Source: Entoloma clypeatum
Taxonomy: Eukaryota > Basidiomycota > Agaricomycetes > Agaricales > Entolomataceae
Direction: 5' to 3'
DNA length: 64,000 nt
Assembly: GCA_963565915.1 (NCBI GenBank)
Contig: OY751488.1
Coordinates: 620,001 to 684,000, forward strand
Under the pieces are notes generated by a model, which did no database searches, was not told the DNA's origin, and saw only the letters and a program-made list of their open reading frames with translations. Positions 1 to 10,507 of the stretch are shown here, piece by piece. The position numbers and the translations under genes were made by a program. Position 1 is the stretch's first letter. Each line of letters starts with the position of its first letter.

Positions 1-912
1 CAGAATAAAGTCGTTCCGAAGTTATGGAAAAGAAAAGGCAGAATTCTACGATAGAGTCAGCCATATCTACTCACAGAGACAGCATCCAAAATCTTGATGA
101 CTCGTTTGCAATCGCTTCTGAGGTCTTGTTCGAGGGCGTCGAAGATCTTGCTCTTGGCACCTGAGGGGTTCAAAAGCGTTCTAGAGCCTATCAAATGACG
201 TTCAAGGATATCCGCGATGATTCGTCTCGGACCGAATGGCGGATTACGATTATCCGTCTGCTCCTCAGGAAGGCGCGGCTCGGCGTCAACAGCCGTGATG
301 GTCGGTGACCCCGGGCGAGGTGGGGTAGGTGGTGGTGTTAGAGGGGGCGCAACTTTAAAAGAACGGACAAGATCGTGAGTGTGTTCGGGCTCGGAGGAAG
401 CCGATTGGTCGAGAGCCGCATCAATGGCTGCAAGAAGACATTGTGTTGTCCCCTCAGTTTTTATTGTATAGGACTGCGCAGAACAAACGAGGATGGGGAT
501 GCATCTGTTTGAACTGCGAATGGCACTGATTTGATTAGAGATCTCTGTGAGCGGCGATCACGGATGTAGGGAGGCAGAAGCGGAGACTCACGGAGTAATG
601 GTGTCGACTATGGTGGACAAACACTTGGCGACGGAGGTTCCACCGAACTTGAGGACCACGTGGACAGGGTTGTCAGGAACCTTCGTCTTGAGAGGTCGAG
701 GGATAGCAGCCAGCGAGAAGGGAGGTAATGTAGATGAAAGTGTGGCCGTAGGGGCGGGAGAGATGCTGAGGCCGCGGCGGCGATTCCCAATTACCTTAAT
801 GGAAGCATCGTGAGTATCAAAATACTTGGAGGAGAGACTTGGGACAAGAACGTACTGTTCGTATGACGGGGTGACGAGCCACGGGCGTCGCAGTAGATAA
901 ATTCTTGGACAT
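1..912 (-). CDS. Aspartate kinase (aspartokinase), 5' part, cut by window edge
   Basis: Catalyses ATP-dependent phosphorylation of L-aspartate, the first step toward threonine, methionine and isoleucine in fungi. I read exon 1 from ATG at 912 to 856, a 61-nt intron (855-795), exon 2 (794-592), a 47-nt intron (591-545) and exon 3 (544-75). A GTGAGT donor at 74 leads out of the window. Phases agree at both internal junctions. Exon 2 carries the family signature VVLKFGGTSVAK (nucleotide/aspartate site) and exon 3 carries VCSAQSYTIKTEGTT, matching the VCSARS..K.EGTT block of yeast Hom3. Exon 3 then has a Pro/Thr-rich stretch (PPLTPPPTPP) before a helical segment ending DCKRVIKILDAVS. About 60 residues precede the kinase signature, longer than in yeast, so the extreme N-terminus is less certain. 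The catalytic C-terminal half and ACT domains lie outside the window. Yeast homologue is HOM3. Confidence 0.85.
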
Positions 913-3900
913 GGTAAGAGAGTGATGAATTAAAGAGTATAGGAGCGTTATGAAGGGAGTGAGCCAGAGCCAGACGACTGTACATATATGTCGGAGAAAG
1001 CTTTGTCATGGCACATCGGGGAGCAAGTTGAAGTCGGGTTACTGGTTTGAGTGACATGTACCTCGCCACACAGCCACGAGAGCATGATGTCAGCAGGCTG
1101 CCTGACCGGTCCCGCTGGGCGCCGGTGGAGTGCAGGAGCAATGCCGATGAACGAGGAAAAAGGGTGAGAGGAACACGACCTCTTGGGGATCTCATGCGTA
1201 CTGTCCTACTAGAAATCGTAATAAGTTCTGCGTTCCAATGCAACGCGAGATACAAACCATCCCAGTCGATCGGAGCAACGACTCAGGTCTAGGGAAGATG
1301 ATTGACGCCCAGGACGTTTCATGAATGGGGAGACATAATATGGCCAGAAACAAGTCGCAGCAATACAAACATGTCGGGAATGTAAATGTATCGCCCGTCG
1401 GAGTAGAATTCGGGGTGTCCAGCGGCGGAAAAGGGCGAAAGGGATGACATTCCATCTAACTTAGAGCCTCGTTGTGTAGCGCATCTTGAGCGCTTGAGCT
1501 GGCAGTGGATCAAATACCCAGCCTTTCAACAGGGTGATTTCGAGGAGGGGTGCCACAGGTTCCAGGGGGCTTCCCAAGTCGAGGCCGCCCCGGCGTAAAC
1601 GCGTAAACCCCAACAATCTTCCAGGGGGATCGACGACCAACGTCAGTGAACTTAAACGGGTGGCTATGCTAATGTGAGGAGTTTGTGGATGTTGATTTTC
1701 AAGTGCTTCGTCGTAAAATCCAATTAATATTAGCATGGCTGCCTCATGATTGTTTGATCATTCGGTGTTGTGCATGAAATGGTTTGAATAGTATGCGACG
1801 TTATCCGCATGTCTTGCTGTCAAGACTCACTCGCACATTAGGTCCCTTTTGAATCTTGTGCAAGGGCTTGAATTCAGTTCGTTGGCGTCCGCAGCCTTCC
1901 GACGGATCCTCTCCGCGGTTGCATTGGGATTTATCGTTTATGAAAAGTCATCCTCGATTGATCATGTGGGTTTGAAGTGCATCGTATCCTCGACTTCTAA
2001 CAGCTACTAGGATTGAGACAGATGTTCCTGATGACCCATCCGCCGTTTCGCGGAAATTCGGGGCACATCCTGTCTTCTGCATATCAACGAAGGCTCCCCC
2101 GATCCACGCCCTAACTGTAGTCCGCCGTCTTCGGAACCCCCCGTCCTTTGCCAAAGTCAAAAACATCGATACGGATCTTTCGAGCCTCCTCGCCAATTCC
2201 TACACGTTGAAAGACACCCCACCCCACACTGAAAACTACCACAGCCTGGGTACAGATACCCATATCTCATTGTCCTCCAGATTATCACCTCTCGGACAGG
2301 ATTGTATGCCCCACGTGGCTGCAGGCGTCCCAGACCTTTGAACAGGTCCCTATCAACAACCCTACCACCCATATCTTTTGCTTTTACGAGTTCATACACC
2401 CTCCAACCACGACGTCGGATCACCAGGAAGCAGGTTGACGAGTCGACACTATGACCTTCATGTGCCACGCCGTCGTTGCATACCCCCTTCATCGTCCACA
2501 CTACGAACCCAGCTCACACAAAGCCCCAGCGAGAACTGCCTCCCTCGGCAAGGCCGCTCGCTGCAGTAAGACTACGCAAACGCCAATATACCTCAGCTCG
2601 TCCTCAAGCGATCGCCACCTACCAACAAGGCAATAGTTGTCACTTCGAACGCCAAGTCTTCATTCTCATGGCGAGGGTCGTCCTCGTCGCGTGTTCAACG
2701 TTGCTCAGCACATAGATCGGGCAAGGACGGGCAATTGAGCAGTATCCCTGGATTGGAACCTTAAGAACACCTGCATTCCAAAAACCCTTGAGCACCGAGC
2801 CGCCCTAAAAGCCCGCCCGTAAACCACCCCAACAATCCTCGATCTTGCAACGCCGAAGCGATAAACCTTTCGTTGCACCCCCTCGTAACTCGTCGGCAAT
2901 TGCGCGCTCTAGAGCTCGATTTCGTACAGTCATTGGCTGCTTCTAAGTACTGAAGATTGGCGGATTTGCCGATGTAGCCCTTGAATTCATGATTAGCTGC
3001 AGATGTATTGTGGACCTCTTCGAAATTGATCGTTGGAACGTTAGGGTTTCGATCACTCCACAACACTCAGAGCTGTTAACTCGATCGCGCACAATGCACT
3101 TGCCGGGACACCGGGTCAGTTAATACCAAACTATCTCCACTGGTTATTGTATTCTGGTTCAGGCTGTTGAAGTCAGATTCGAGGCGTGTTTCCCTCGTGG
3201 TCGTCGTGTTCCTCGAGCGCTGTACGGGTACCTTGTATCAGGATGAGACCTTCTTTCCAATGTTGCGGGGTGTACTTAGAATATGATTGTGATGGAGGTT
3301 GCTTCTCGAACTTTCGTGGGATATACATCGGATTTAGAACCAAAGAGCCTACTTAGCCTCTAAGTGGTTACCGCCTCCTGAGACTGGTGTGGGATTTTAG
3401 TATGGAGTTTGGGATATCAACTTCGTTCATTTCCAAAGCGTGTAAAAACGTTTCCAGTTTTTCCAGGATGAGCACAACTACAGCAAGTACCGAGAAAAAG
3501 TTAACTAGCATCGTGGTGAGAACAGGGGGGTATGCCTACCTATGTACATCTTGTTCGTGACGATCAGAAGGCGGATGTGTGGTATCCTTGGATCTCTGCC
3601 TAAATTTGTTCCTGGCACGAATCCAACACTCCGCTTTTCAGGGAAGCACCAGGAAGCCCCGTCGCACCTGACGAGTGGTGCGGCAGTAATACTTACGGAA
3701 TGTTATTCCGCTGAGAGTAACCAGCCACGATGCCGAGGAAAGATCGAAGGGACACTGGAACCTGTTCCTTGGATGACCTCAGGGGGAGGTGAAGGAGGCT
3801 GATGACCATTGTGGTCGAGTCTTTGTCGATAGGACCACAAGTACATCAGAGGAAGTTCCACCACGTCGTACGCCTGTGCGACCTTGTGTTGGAGTAATTA

Positions 3901-4536
3901 ATCAGATATGTTATCACCAATGTTGGCATGGCGAATAATTACCGCCTGCGTCTGTCTGTCTTCAATCACACACACACCCCAGTTCATTCGGAATTTGGAA
4001 GTCTACAGGCTGCATTTATGGGGAGCGTTGACAGTGGAAGCGAGAACGAGGCGTTGACAAGGGATCGGGTTACCTGGGGTCGCGCGAAGTAGCTCAACCT
4101 TTTGTAGTTTGGTGCGGAGGTGAACGTGGAATTGATGGTGAGGGAGGTGTTTGGTTGTAGGGGGATTTGCAAACAAAGTGAACGTCAATCCCTCGAGGTG
4201 CGAGTGATGATTGTCATGTCAACGAGGCCACAATCTTTGGCTCCATGCAGCTGTGAACCGCCACCACACTCTTGCGTTCCTGTGGGAGGCCATGGAGCCT
4301 GCAGCCACGCCAGAGTCAGCTGATTTTTTCTGTTGGTCCGCATGGCCGACGACTTAAAAATTTCTCCAGCGCGTCTCCATAACGTCCTCTGGTATGACTT
4401 GTACGAAATCACTGGCAACGAGACATCTGGTCCAAAAGGGCTTCGGGGATTTTACCATTCACTTTCCGATCTACCTCCCCTCCTCGGCTACACACACAAA
4501 ACCGCTGAATCGCTCCGACTTCTCTCTCTCTCTTGA
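913..4536. other. Intergenic, no gene supported
   Basis: I found no gene model here that is consistent in frame, splice sites and start. A plus-strand frame stays open from about 1978 to the TGA at 2339-2341 and looks composition-wise like coding sequence, but it has no early ATG and matches nothing I recognise. It may be a gene relic. Minus-strand open frames at 1319-1736 and 2761-3066 are also unsupported. The block before 4536 is pyrimidine-rich (tctctctctct at about 4520-4533), which suits the promoter of the next gene. Confidence 0.5.
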
Positions 4537-6696
4537 ATGTCTTTCGAGAGCTCAGACGGATCGTACCAGTCCTTGTCCTCTGATCTTCCGAAAAGCCACC
4601 ACCTTTCTTTGCACGCCAGGTTCATGAGGGCATCCTCCCTGCCCACTTCACGACACCAACGCAAAATTTCCAAACCAGACTACCCCTTTGCGCTTCCTGT
4701 GCACGCAGCCGTCGATGGCCGTCCTTATGGGCATCGTTCCCCACCAAACGGCGATTCTGGTGACCACGGAAAAGGGAAGCACAAAACCCCCTTGGTCCTC
4801 CCCCCGCCGCTCGTCCTGAAGAAAAGCAATCATTACCCAAAGCGCTCCGCGTCCGCGATGGAAATCTTGAACCCTTCCTACTCCCTCGACTCCTCGGATT
4901 CGTCCCCTTCACCTTCAACAGATGGACCTCCTTCACCGGCTTCTCTAGAACTGTCGCCCCCCTCAGAAGAGGAACGCCGACGAAGGAGGCTGGACAAGGT
5001 CATGCGAATGCTCGGAGAGGAGGTACCACACGAGCTTATCTCTCGTGGCGGTACGAAACCCATTCCCAACGTCAACATCTTTCCTGATCCCCCACGATCT
5101 CCGGATTCACACGATGTGGGAGCACAACAGCGAGAAACGAGGGCAGCGAAACTCAGACGACGCGCTAGCTCCACGTTGGCATCGTTGCCCGCCCTCACCT
5201 CCACCCTACTCCCGAGCCATGCACGACGAATGTCCCGAGACCTGCTCGCATCCGGAGACAAGGCTTTATCACCTATGCCAGAGAAGCCGAAGCAGCCGCC
5301 AACGCCGAAGAGACGACCTCCCAACATCATGACGCCGACACGCGAAGATTATCTCGTTGCAACTAGGCCGCCCATTGCCATTCCAGCCCTTCGCCCTCGC
5401 CCCGAAAGCAGCATCATATCCCCCATCGTCTTCGCCGATCCGAAAGAGCAACCACACAGCAAGAACCTCAGCCCCATCCGCACGACTGGATTCCACAAGT
5501 CCCACCACCGCTCGAGCCTCTCTGCATCTCTCATCCTCCCGTCCTGCGCCTCCGACTCATCGCCCTCACCCTCACCATCTCCCTCTCCCTCTCCCAGCCC
5601 CCTGACTGAGCGCTTCACGATTGGAATGCCGCGATTGAATAGGCTTAGATCGAACAACAACAGCGCGACGTCGATCTCGCGCCGGAAGTCGGTCGTAGAC
5701 CCGATCCTGATCCCTAGTCCGACACGGGATGTGAACGCCCCAACAACAACAACCAGCTGGTTGCGACCGCAGTCGATCATGACGGCGAGCCCCATTCGGA
5801 TGGCGTTTGCGAGGCCGGAGGCTGCTGCGGTGCAGCCACACCCTCGACCGCTCGCGGTGTATGGAGAGGTCACGGCGGACGGTGGTGGTGGTGATGCCAG
5901 ATATAGGAGCCTCGAAGTGAACGTCGACTCGGAGGTGTTGTTGAACATGGACCCGAGACCAGGGACGGCTTTATCGAGGAGAGGCGGGGCTACCGTGACG
6001 TCGCCTCCGACGGGAAACAGCTTCCTCCACATCCTCGACTCTGAATCTCCGCTTCCCTCGCCTACGGGAGTAGTAGCTGTAGCTGAGACGCCCACGCCCA
6101 CGCCCTCGCCAGACGCACCGCAGAGCTACGCCCATCCGTACTCTGCGTTGCCGTCCCCGCCGGCGTCGCCGGGAGGACGAACCCCGGACTCGCCTCTCTA
6201 CCCGCTCTCCCGCGCGTATGCGTACCTCCACCGCTCGACCGTGCTGCCTCCGCCTCCGCCTCCGCCTCCGTCGACGGTCCCGGGACAAAGGCCGGAGACG
6301 CCGTTCGTTGAGTCCCGCTGTGAGTCGATGGAAGATGGGGATGGGGACGGGGGCGAGGAGGACGGGTGCTCGGGCGAGGGGCTTGTCAGTGGTCGGAATG
6401 GGCGGTCGGCGTCGGCGTCGGGGTCCACATCCCCGACTGCGACTGCTGCTGCTGCTGCGACGTGGGGGAGGTTCCCGTTGTCGTCGTCGCTTCCGCGGTT
6501 CTTGCCGTCTTCGTCTGTGCATTCGCATCCGGAGAAAAAAGAGAGAGGGGGGCGAGGGGGGGTACGGACTGCGGGGAAAGCGCAGATGGGACGGGCGAAT
6601 TCGGTGGTGAGGAAGGAGCGGGAGCAGGGGTGGAGTGGGGAGTGGAATCGGGAGGATATGCAGGATGTTATTCAGCAGTTGAGGAATCTGAGGTAG
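4537..6696 (+). CDS. Ser/Pro-rich, mostly disordered protein of unknown function (719 aa, intronless)
   Basis: A single uninterrupted frame of 719 residues starts at an ATG just after a CT-rich tract and ends at TAG. I do not recognise a catalytic domain. It is dominated by Ser, Pro, Arg and Thr and is probably disordered. Two stretches look ordered: a basic helix near residues 145-165 (RRRRRLDKVMRMLGEEVP) and the last 20 residues (REDMQDVIQQLRNLR), which resemble short conserved blocks I associate with uncharacterised basidiomycete proteins. Low-complexity runs include (SP)n near residue 345 (5563-5604), a run of nine prolines near residue 570 and an Ala/Thr run near residue 640. Large antisense open frames at 5349-6528 are shadows caused by high GC and codon bias. 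Function, location and partners are unknown. No paralogue is present in the window. Confidence 0.7.
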   Translation: MSFESSDGSYQSLSSDLPKSHHLSLHARFMRASSLPTSRHQRKISKPDYPFALPVHAAVDGRPYGHRSPPNGDSGDHGKGKHKTPLVLPPPLVLKKSNHYPKRSASAMEILNPSYSLDSSDSSPSPSTDGPPSPASLELSPPSEEERRRRRLDKVMRMLGEEVPHELISRGGTKPIPNVNIFPDPPRSPDSHDVGAQQRETRAAKLRRRASSTLASLPALTSTLLPSHARRMSRDLLASGDKALSPMPEKPKQPPTPKRRPPNIMTPTREDYLVATRPPIAIPALRPRPESSIISPIVFADPKEQPHSKNLSPIRTTGFHKSHHRSSLSASLILPSCASDSSPSPSPSPSPSPSPLTERFTIGMPRLNRLRSNNNSATSISRRKSVVDPILIPSPTRDVNAPTTTTSWLRPQSIMTASPIRMAFARPEAAAVQPHPRPLAVYGEVTADGGGGDARYRSLEVNVDSEVLLNMDPRPGTALSRRGGATVTSPPTGNSFLHILDSESPLPSPTGVVAVAETPTPTPSPDAPQSYAHPYSALPSPPASPGGRTPDSPLYPLSRAYAYLHRSTVLPPPPPPPPSTVPGQRPETPFVESRCESMEDGDGDGGEEDGCSGEGLVSGRNGRSASASGSTSPTATAAAAATWGRFPLSSSLPRFLPSSSVHSHPEKKERGGRGGVRTAGKAQMGRANSVVRKEREQGWSGEWNREDMQDVIQQLRNLR

Positions 6697-7738
6697 TGAG
6701 TGGGTATTTTTTTTTTTTTGGTGATGCCCATCGTTTCTTTTCTGTTTCTACGAAGCCATCTAGTGCTGTCATGTACATTCATTCATTCTTCTCTGTTTCT
6801 CTCTCTCTCTTCTTTCAGGTATCGATGTATATAATTGTTGCATATATCAAGACACAATCTACGCATTCATTTCAGCATTTCTTTACTATTCTGCAATCGT
6901 CTTTGTGTTCTGAAATCCAAAGACGGGCAGTGGTGTATGTTATGGCGTTTTTCGTCGCGGCGCAGGCCTCGGACCAGGATGAGCTTGAGACTGAGGACGT
7001 GCCAAGCTTTTTTGAGCATCAGCCTGAGACGGCGGCTGGAGGGTTCACCGACATCAGTTAACGGCTCGCCGTCACTGTCGGAGCACTCCCAGATCCAGTG
7101 GATAGCTGCTCACTCAAGGCGGCTGTTCACTATTGGTGGCGGAGCAAGTCAAACTTTTGAATCTGTATCTTGCGCGCGCGATCTCTCCACTCCCTTGAGC
7201 AGAGTTCAAACGTTCACTGGTCGAGGGGGGTACCGAGTAGTATTGAACTCTCTAAGGCTGTGATTGGTTTCTATGGCATCCGGAGCCGATATTGGAGAAG
7301 GAATGGGGGACAGGGACTTGGAGCTTCAAGGAAAGAGAATACTTGAAAACCCCACTTGCCTTTTTTTCTCTAGGCTTCAAACGAACTTACTTGGTACAAG
7401 ATACCAGAGAAGCGGTGTACAGTACCAGTACAATCATCGGTGGCGTCCAGGACAATATGGCCTGCTCTGCTGAGAGAGGCTGTCCAGGAGGGTGCTGAAA
7501 TCATCGAAACAGCTCGCGTCGTAGGCGTAGATAGAGTCAGGGTTAATTGAGCACTGGACCCAATTTGGACCGCTTGATACCCTTTTGGGAAGCTCCCGCC
7601 AGGAAGTTATGTAAGAGACTTTGTTGCTCTTTGTCGATGAGCATACGTTTCACAGAGTGCGATGCAACTCGACCACGGCACCTACGAATTTTGGCATTCC
7701 GGCGTGTGCGGTATAATCAACCCCCCGAACCCGCTGGC
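6697..7738. other. 3' flank and intergenic region
   Basis: Begins with the likely 3' UTR of the upstream gene, including a run of ten or more T at about 6709-6719 and T-rich sequence to about 6900. Short open frames at 6835-7500 do not show splice-consistent coding structure. No RNA gene or repeat seen. Confidence 0.5.
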
Positions 7739-7749
7739 GAGTATATATA
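7739..7749 (+). promoter_or_regulatory. TATA box of the P450 gene
   Basis: GTATATATAC lies about 65 bases before the P450 ATG at 7812 and is followed by a C/T-rich tract. Distance suits a transcription start about 30 bases downstream and a short 5' leader. Confidence 0.6.
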
Positions 7750-7811
7750 CCTCCCCCCTAGTTTCTCGATGAGGCATCGTCATCTCCCAACACGAATAGC
7801 CCCACACAACG

Positions 7812-10079
7812 ATGACAGCACTTCCTCTCAGCGTTCAAGCAGCAGGACTTTTGGCGGCGACTGGCGCCTTGTACTACTTGCAGCAGAAAAAGAAAGAGTC
7901 GAAGCTTCTTCCTCTCCCCCCCGGTCCCAAGCGGTGGCCCGTCATCGGAAGCTGGCCGATCATGCCAAAGGAACTCGATTGGGAGGTGTTCCACAAATGG
8001 TCCAAGGAGCAGAGTAAGTGTTCAAAGCCGTGCTGCAGAATGGTCGATTTAACTCAATTTTTTTGACCATAGACACCGATATCTTGCATCTCGACGTCAT
8101 GGGCAACCACATCATCGTCTTGGGTACTCCCGAGACTACCAACGAGCTCCTCGAAAAGCGGTCTTCGATCTATTCTGGCCGGTACGCGTGTTGATTTCTG
8201 TAGACTGTCGACTTCACGACTGACATTTTTTCCACAAAAGCCCACGCATGGTGATGATGAATGAACTGATGGGCTGGACCTTCAACTTTGGTTTCCAAGA
8301 TTATGGCGATTACTGGTGGGTCACTCACTTTCTCCTTCCCCTCCGACGACTTATGCGGAACTATCAAGGCGCCAACATCGTAAAATGATGCACCACTCCT
8401 TCCACCCGCAGGCCGCCCTCAAGTTCCGCCCCCACGAACTCAAGGCATGCCACAACCTCCTCCGTCAGCTCCTGTACGACCCGACAAATCTCATCCGCCA
8501 TCTCCGCACGTAGGTCTTAGTCAACCAGCCGCCATATTGCTTTCGTCACTAAAACCATGTCCCCCTTCTAGAATGGCAGGCGAAACTGTCATCCGCATTG
8601 CATATGGTCTTCCTTGCTTGGAGCGGGATGACCCTTACGTCGCCGTGGCCGAAAAGGCTGTCATGCCCATGTTCGTGGCTGCCATCCCCGGAAACTTCCT
8701 CGTCGACCATCTTCCCATTCTCAAGAAGATCCCTGAATGGATTCCCGGGACTTTTAAACACCACGCCAAGGATTGGAAGGAATGGGCGCTCGCGATGTTG
8801 AACGAGCCTTATGCGGACGCTAAGAAGATCATTGTGCGTGTGCTTTTGTCTTTTTCTGCTTTGATGATGGGGGATCCTCATGTTGGACCCGTGTTGCTAG
8901 GAAAGCGGAGATCATGAACCGTCATTCATCGCTGATAGTTTGGAAGGTCTTGACCCCAAGGCGAAGGACTTTGAACATCAAGAACACATCATCAAGTCTG
9001 TCGCTGGTACGATGTTCACCGGTATGTCTCCATGAACAATTAGTGGCTGCTTCTCGCACCTCTGATCATGTTCCACTATCTATCAGCTGGAGCCGACACT
9101 GTATGTTCTCAAGTATAATGACACTTTTCAGGATGAGAATCTCATTTGCTGCCGGCGATTACAGACCGTTGCTGCCATCGCGTCGTGTGTCCTGGGGCTC
9201 CTCGAGCACCCAGAAGTCCTGGCCAAGGCACAAAAACAAATCGATGAAGTTTGCGGCTTGGCTGTTCCAAGCTTTGACCACTACGACGCTCTCCCGTACC
9301 TCCACGCCATAACCAAGGAAACCTTGCGGTGGAGGGACGTTTTGCCCATGGGTACGTAGTATCTCAACCACATTCCTTTTGGGGTGTATATCGATTCGTT
9401 TTTTTTTTTGTTTCTTTCTCCAGCTCTTCCCCACCGTCTGGAAGTCGATGACGAGTTCAGGGGTTACAGACTTCCCAAGGGTTCAATAGTGTTCGGCAAT
9501 GCCTGGTAAGGACGCTTTGTTGGAGGTTTCTTTTTGTCATCTGCTCATTTCTTTTGCTGCACATAGGGCCATGCTGCACGATCCTGAAGTCTACCCCGAA
9601 CCTTTTGAATTCATCCCTGAGCGCTTTATGCTCAAGGATGGATCTGACCTCGACCCGAACGCCAAGGATCCAGAGTTCGCGTGCTTTGGTTTCGGCCGAC
9701 GGTGAGGGTTTTTTTTTTCTTACTTTGGAAAGAATAAAAGATCTGACTGATATGATCGTCCCGCCAGTGTCTGCCCTGGGCGGTACATGGCCTATTCCGC
9801 CGTTTGGATCGCGATTGCCCAGTTGATCGGTGTGTTTGATATTGGGAAAGCCAAGGACGAGAACGGGAATATCATCCAGCCCAAGCATGAGTACCAGGCT
9901 ACGTTGTTGAAGTATGTTATTTTTCTTTTTGAAAATTTTTTTTGAGGTGGGGTCTCTGATCTTGTGATGTGTTCTTTTCTGTCAGTATTCCTCTTCCGTT
10001 CCCGTGCTCTATCACTCCCCGGTCCAAGGAGCACGATGCGTTGATTCGCCAAACTGTTCATGAGGTCTATTACGAGTGA
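7812..10079 (+). CDS. Cytochrome P450 monooxygenase (microsomal, CYP64-like), complete, 12 exons
   Basis: Haem-thiolate monooxygenase, probably ER-anchored by the N-terminal hydrophobic helix (residues about 5-21), followed by the proline hinge LPLPPGPKRWPVIG. Exons: 7812-8013, 8073-8181, 8241-8315, 8369-8509, 8572-8833, 8901-9021, 9087-9100, 9165-9351, 9424-9505, 9567-9701, 9768-9911, 9986-10079; phases agree throughout, giving 521 residues, normal for the family. Visible motifs: C-helix W-R (YGDYWRQHRK, across an intron), I-helix AGADTT, K-helix ETLR (ExxR), PERF, and the haem loop FGFGRRVCPGR, split by the intron after exon 10. The Cys ligand is present, so the enzyme should be active. Exon 7 is only 14 nt. 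The overall pattern (ELMGW, PGNFLVD.LP) matches the large Agaricomycete group often labelled O-methylsterigmatocystin oxidoreductase-like, but the substrate cannot be inferred. No biosynthetic cluster neighbours are present. Confidence 0.9.
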
Positions 10080-10507
10080 TTATAGAGAGACGGTTTTTTT
10101 TTGGCTTTGTGTCGTCACATCCTTTTTAGAGCACAAAGATGGGGATTTATTAGAAGTAGTCTTGCCTTTATTTGACCACTCCTGTAATGTATGATAAATT
10201 ATGCTGTGTTGATGTTCGAATTCATTGAACTTATGTAAAAAAAACCAGGTGGCGTGGCGCGAAGCGGGTGACTCGGAGTACTTACTGTAACCTCAGGTAG
10301 CAAGTACAGAATGGAGAGACAACGATAAGAATTTCGGGCAGGTAAGTTTGGAATGACTACTAGTACATAGGAAAACATACGGAAAGACAATAACAAGTGC
10401 GACAGGGGAACGGCGCGGGAGACTGACACGGGCCTTGCAACTTCAACAGGACACTATGGCGACTATAGTCCCTGTAGTCACATTATAATGTCTCCCAGGA
10501 ATAGCTA
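10080..10507. other. Intergenic, P450 3' flank
   Basis: T-rich probable 3' UTR then unremarkable sequence up to the first TIR element. The TA at 10506-10507 is the left target dinucleotide of that element. Confidence 0.5.

Noticed and set aside
1461..1736. Minus-strand frame with leucine-rich look (LSSLTLVVDPPGRLLGF)
   Set aside because: Hinted at an F-box/LRR-type relic but no second exon or motif could be found.
1978..2341. Open plus-strand frame of about 120 codons
   Set aside because: Composition is coding-like but there is no early ATG, no supporting splice junction and no recognised domain.
5349..6528. Antisense open frames of 250 and 185 codons
   Set aside because: They are mirror frames of the GC-rich, codon-biased Ser/Pro gene at 4537-6696, are Arg-rich, and show no splice or start context.
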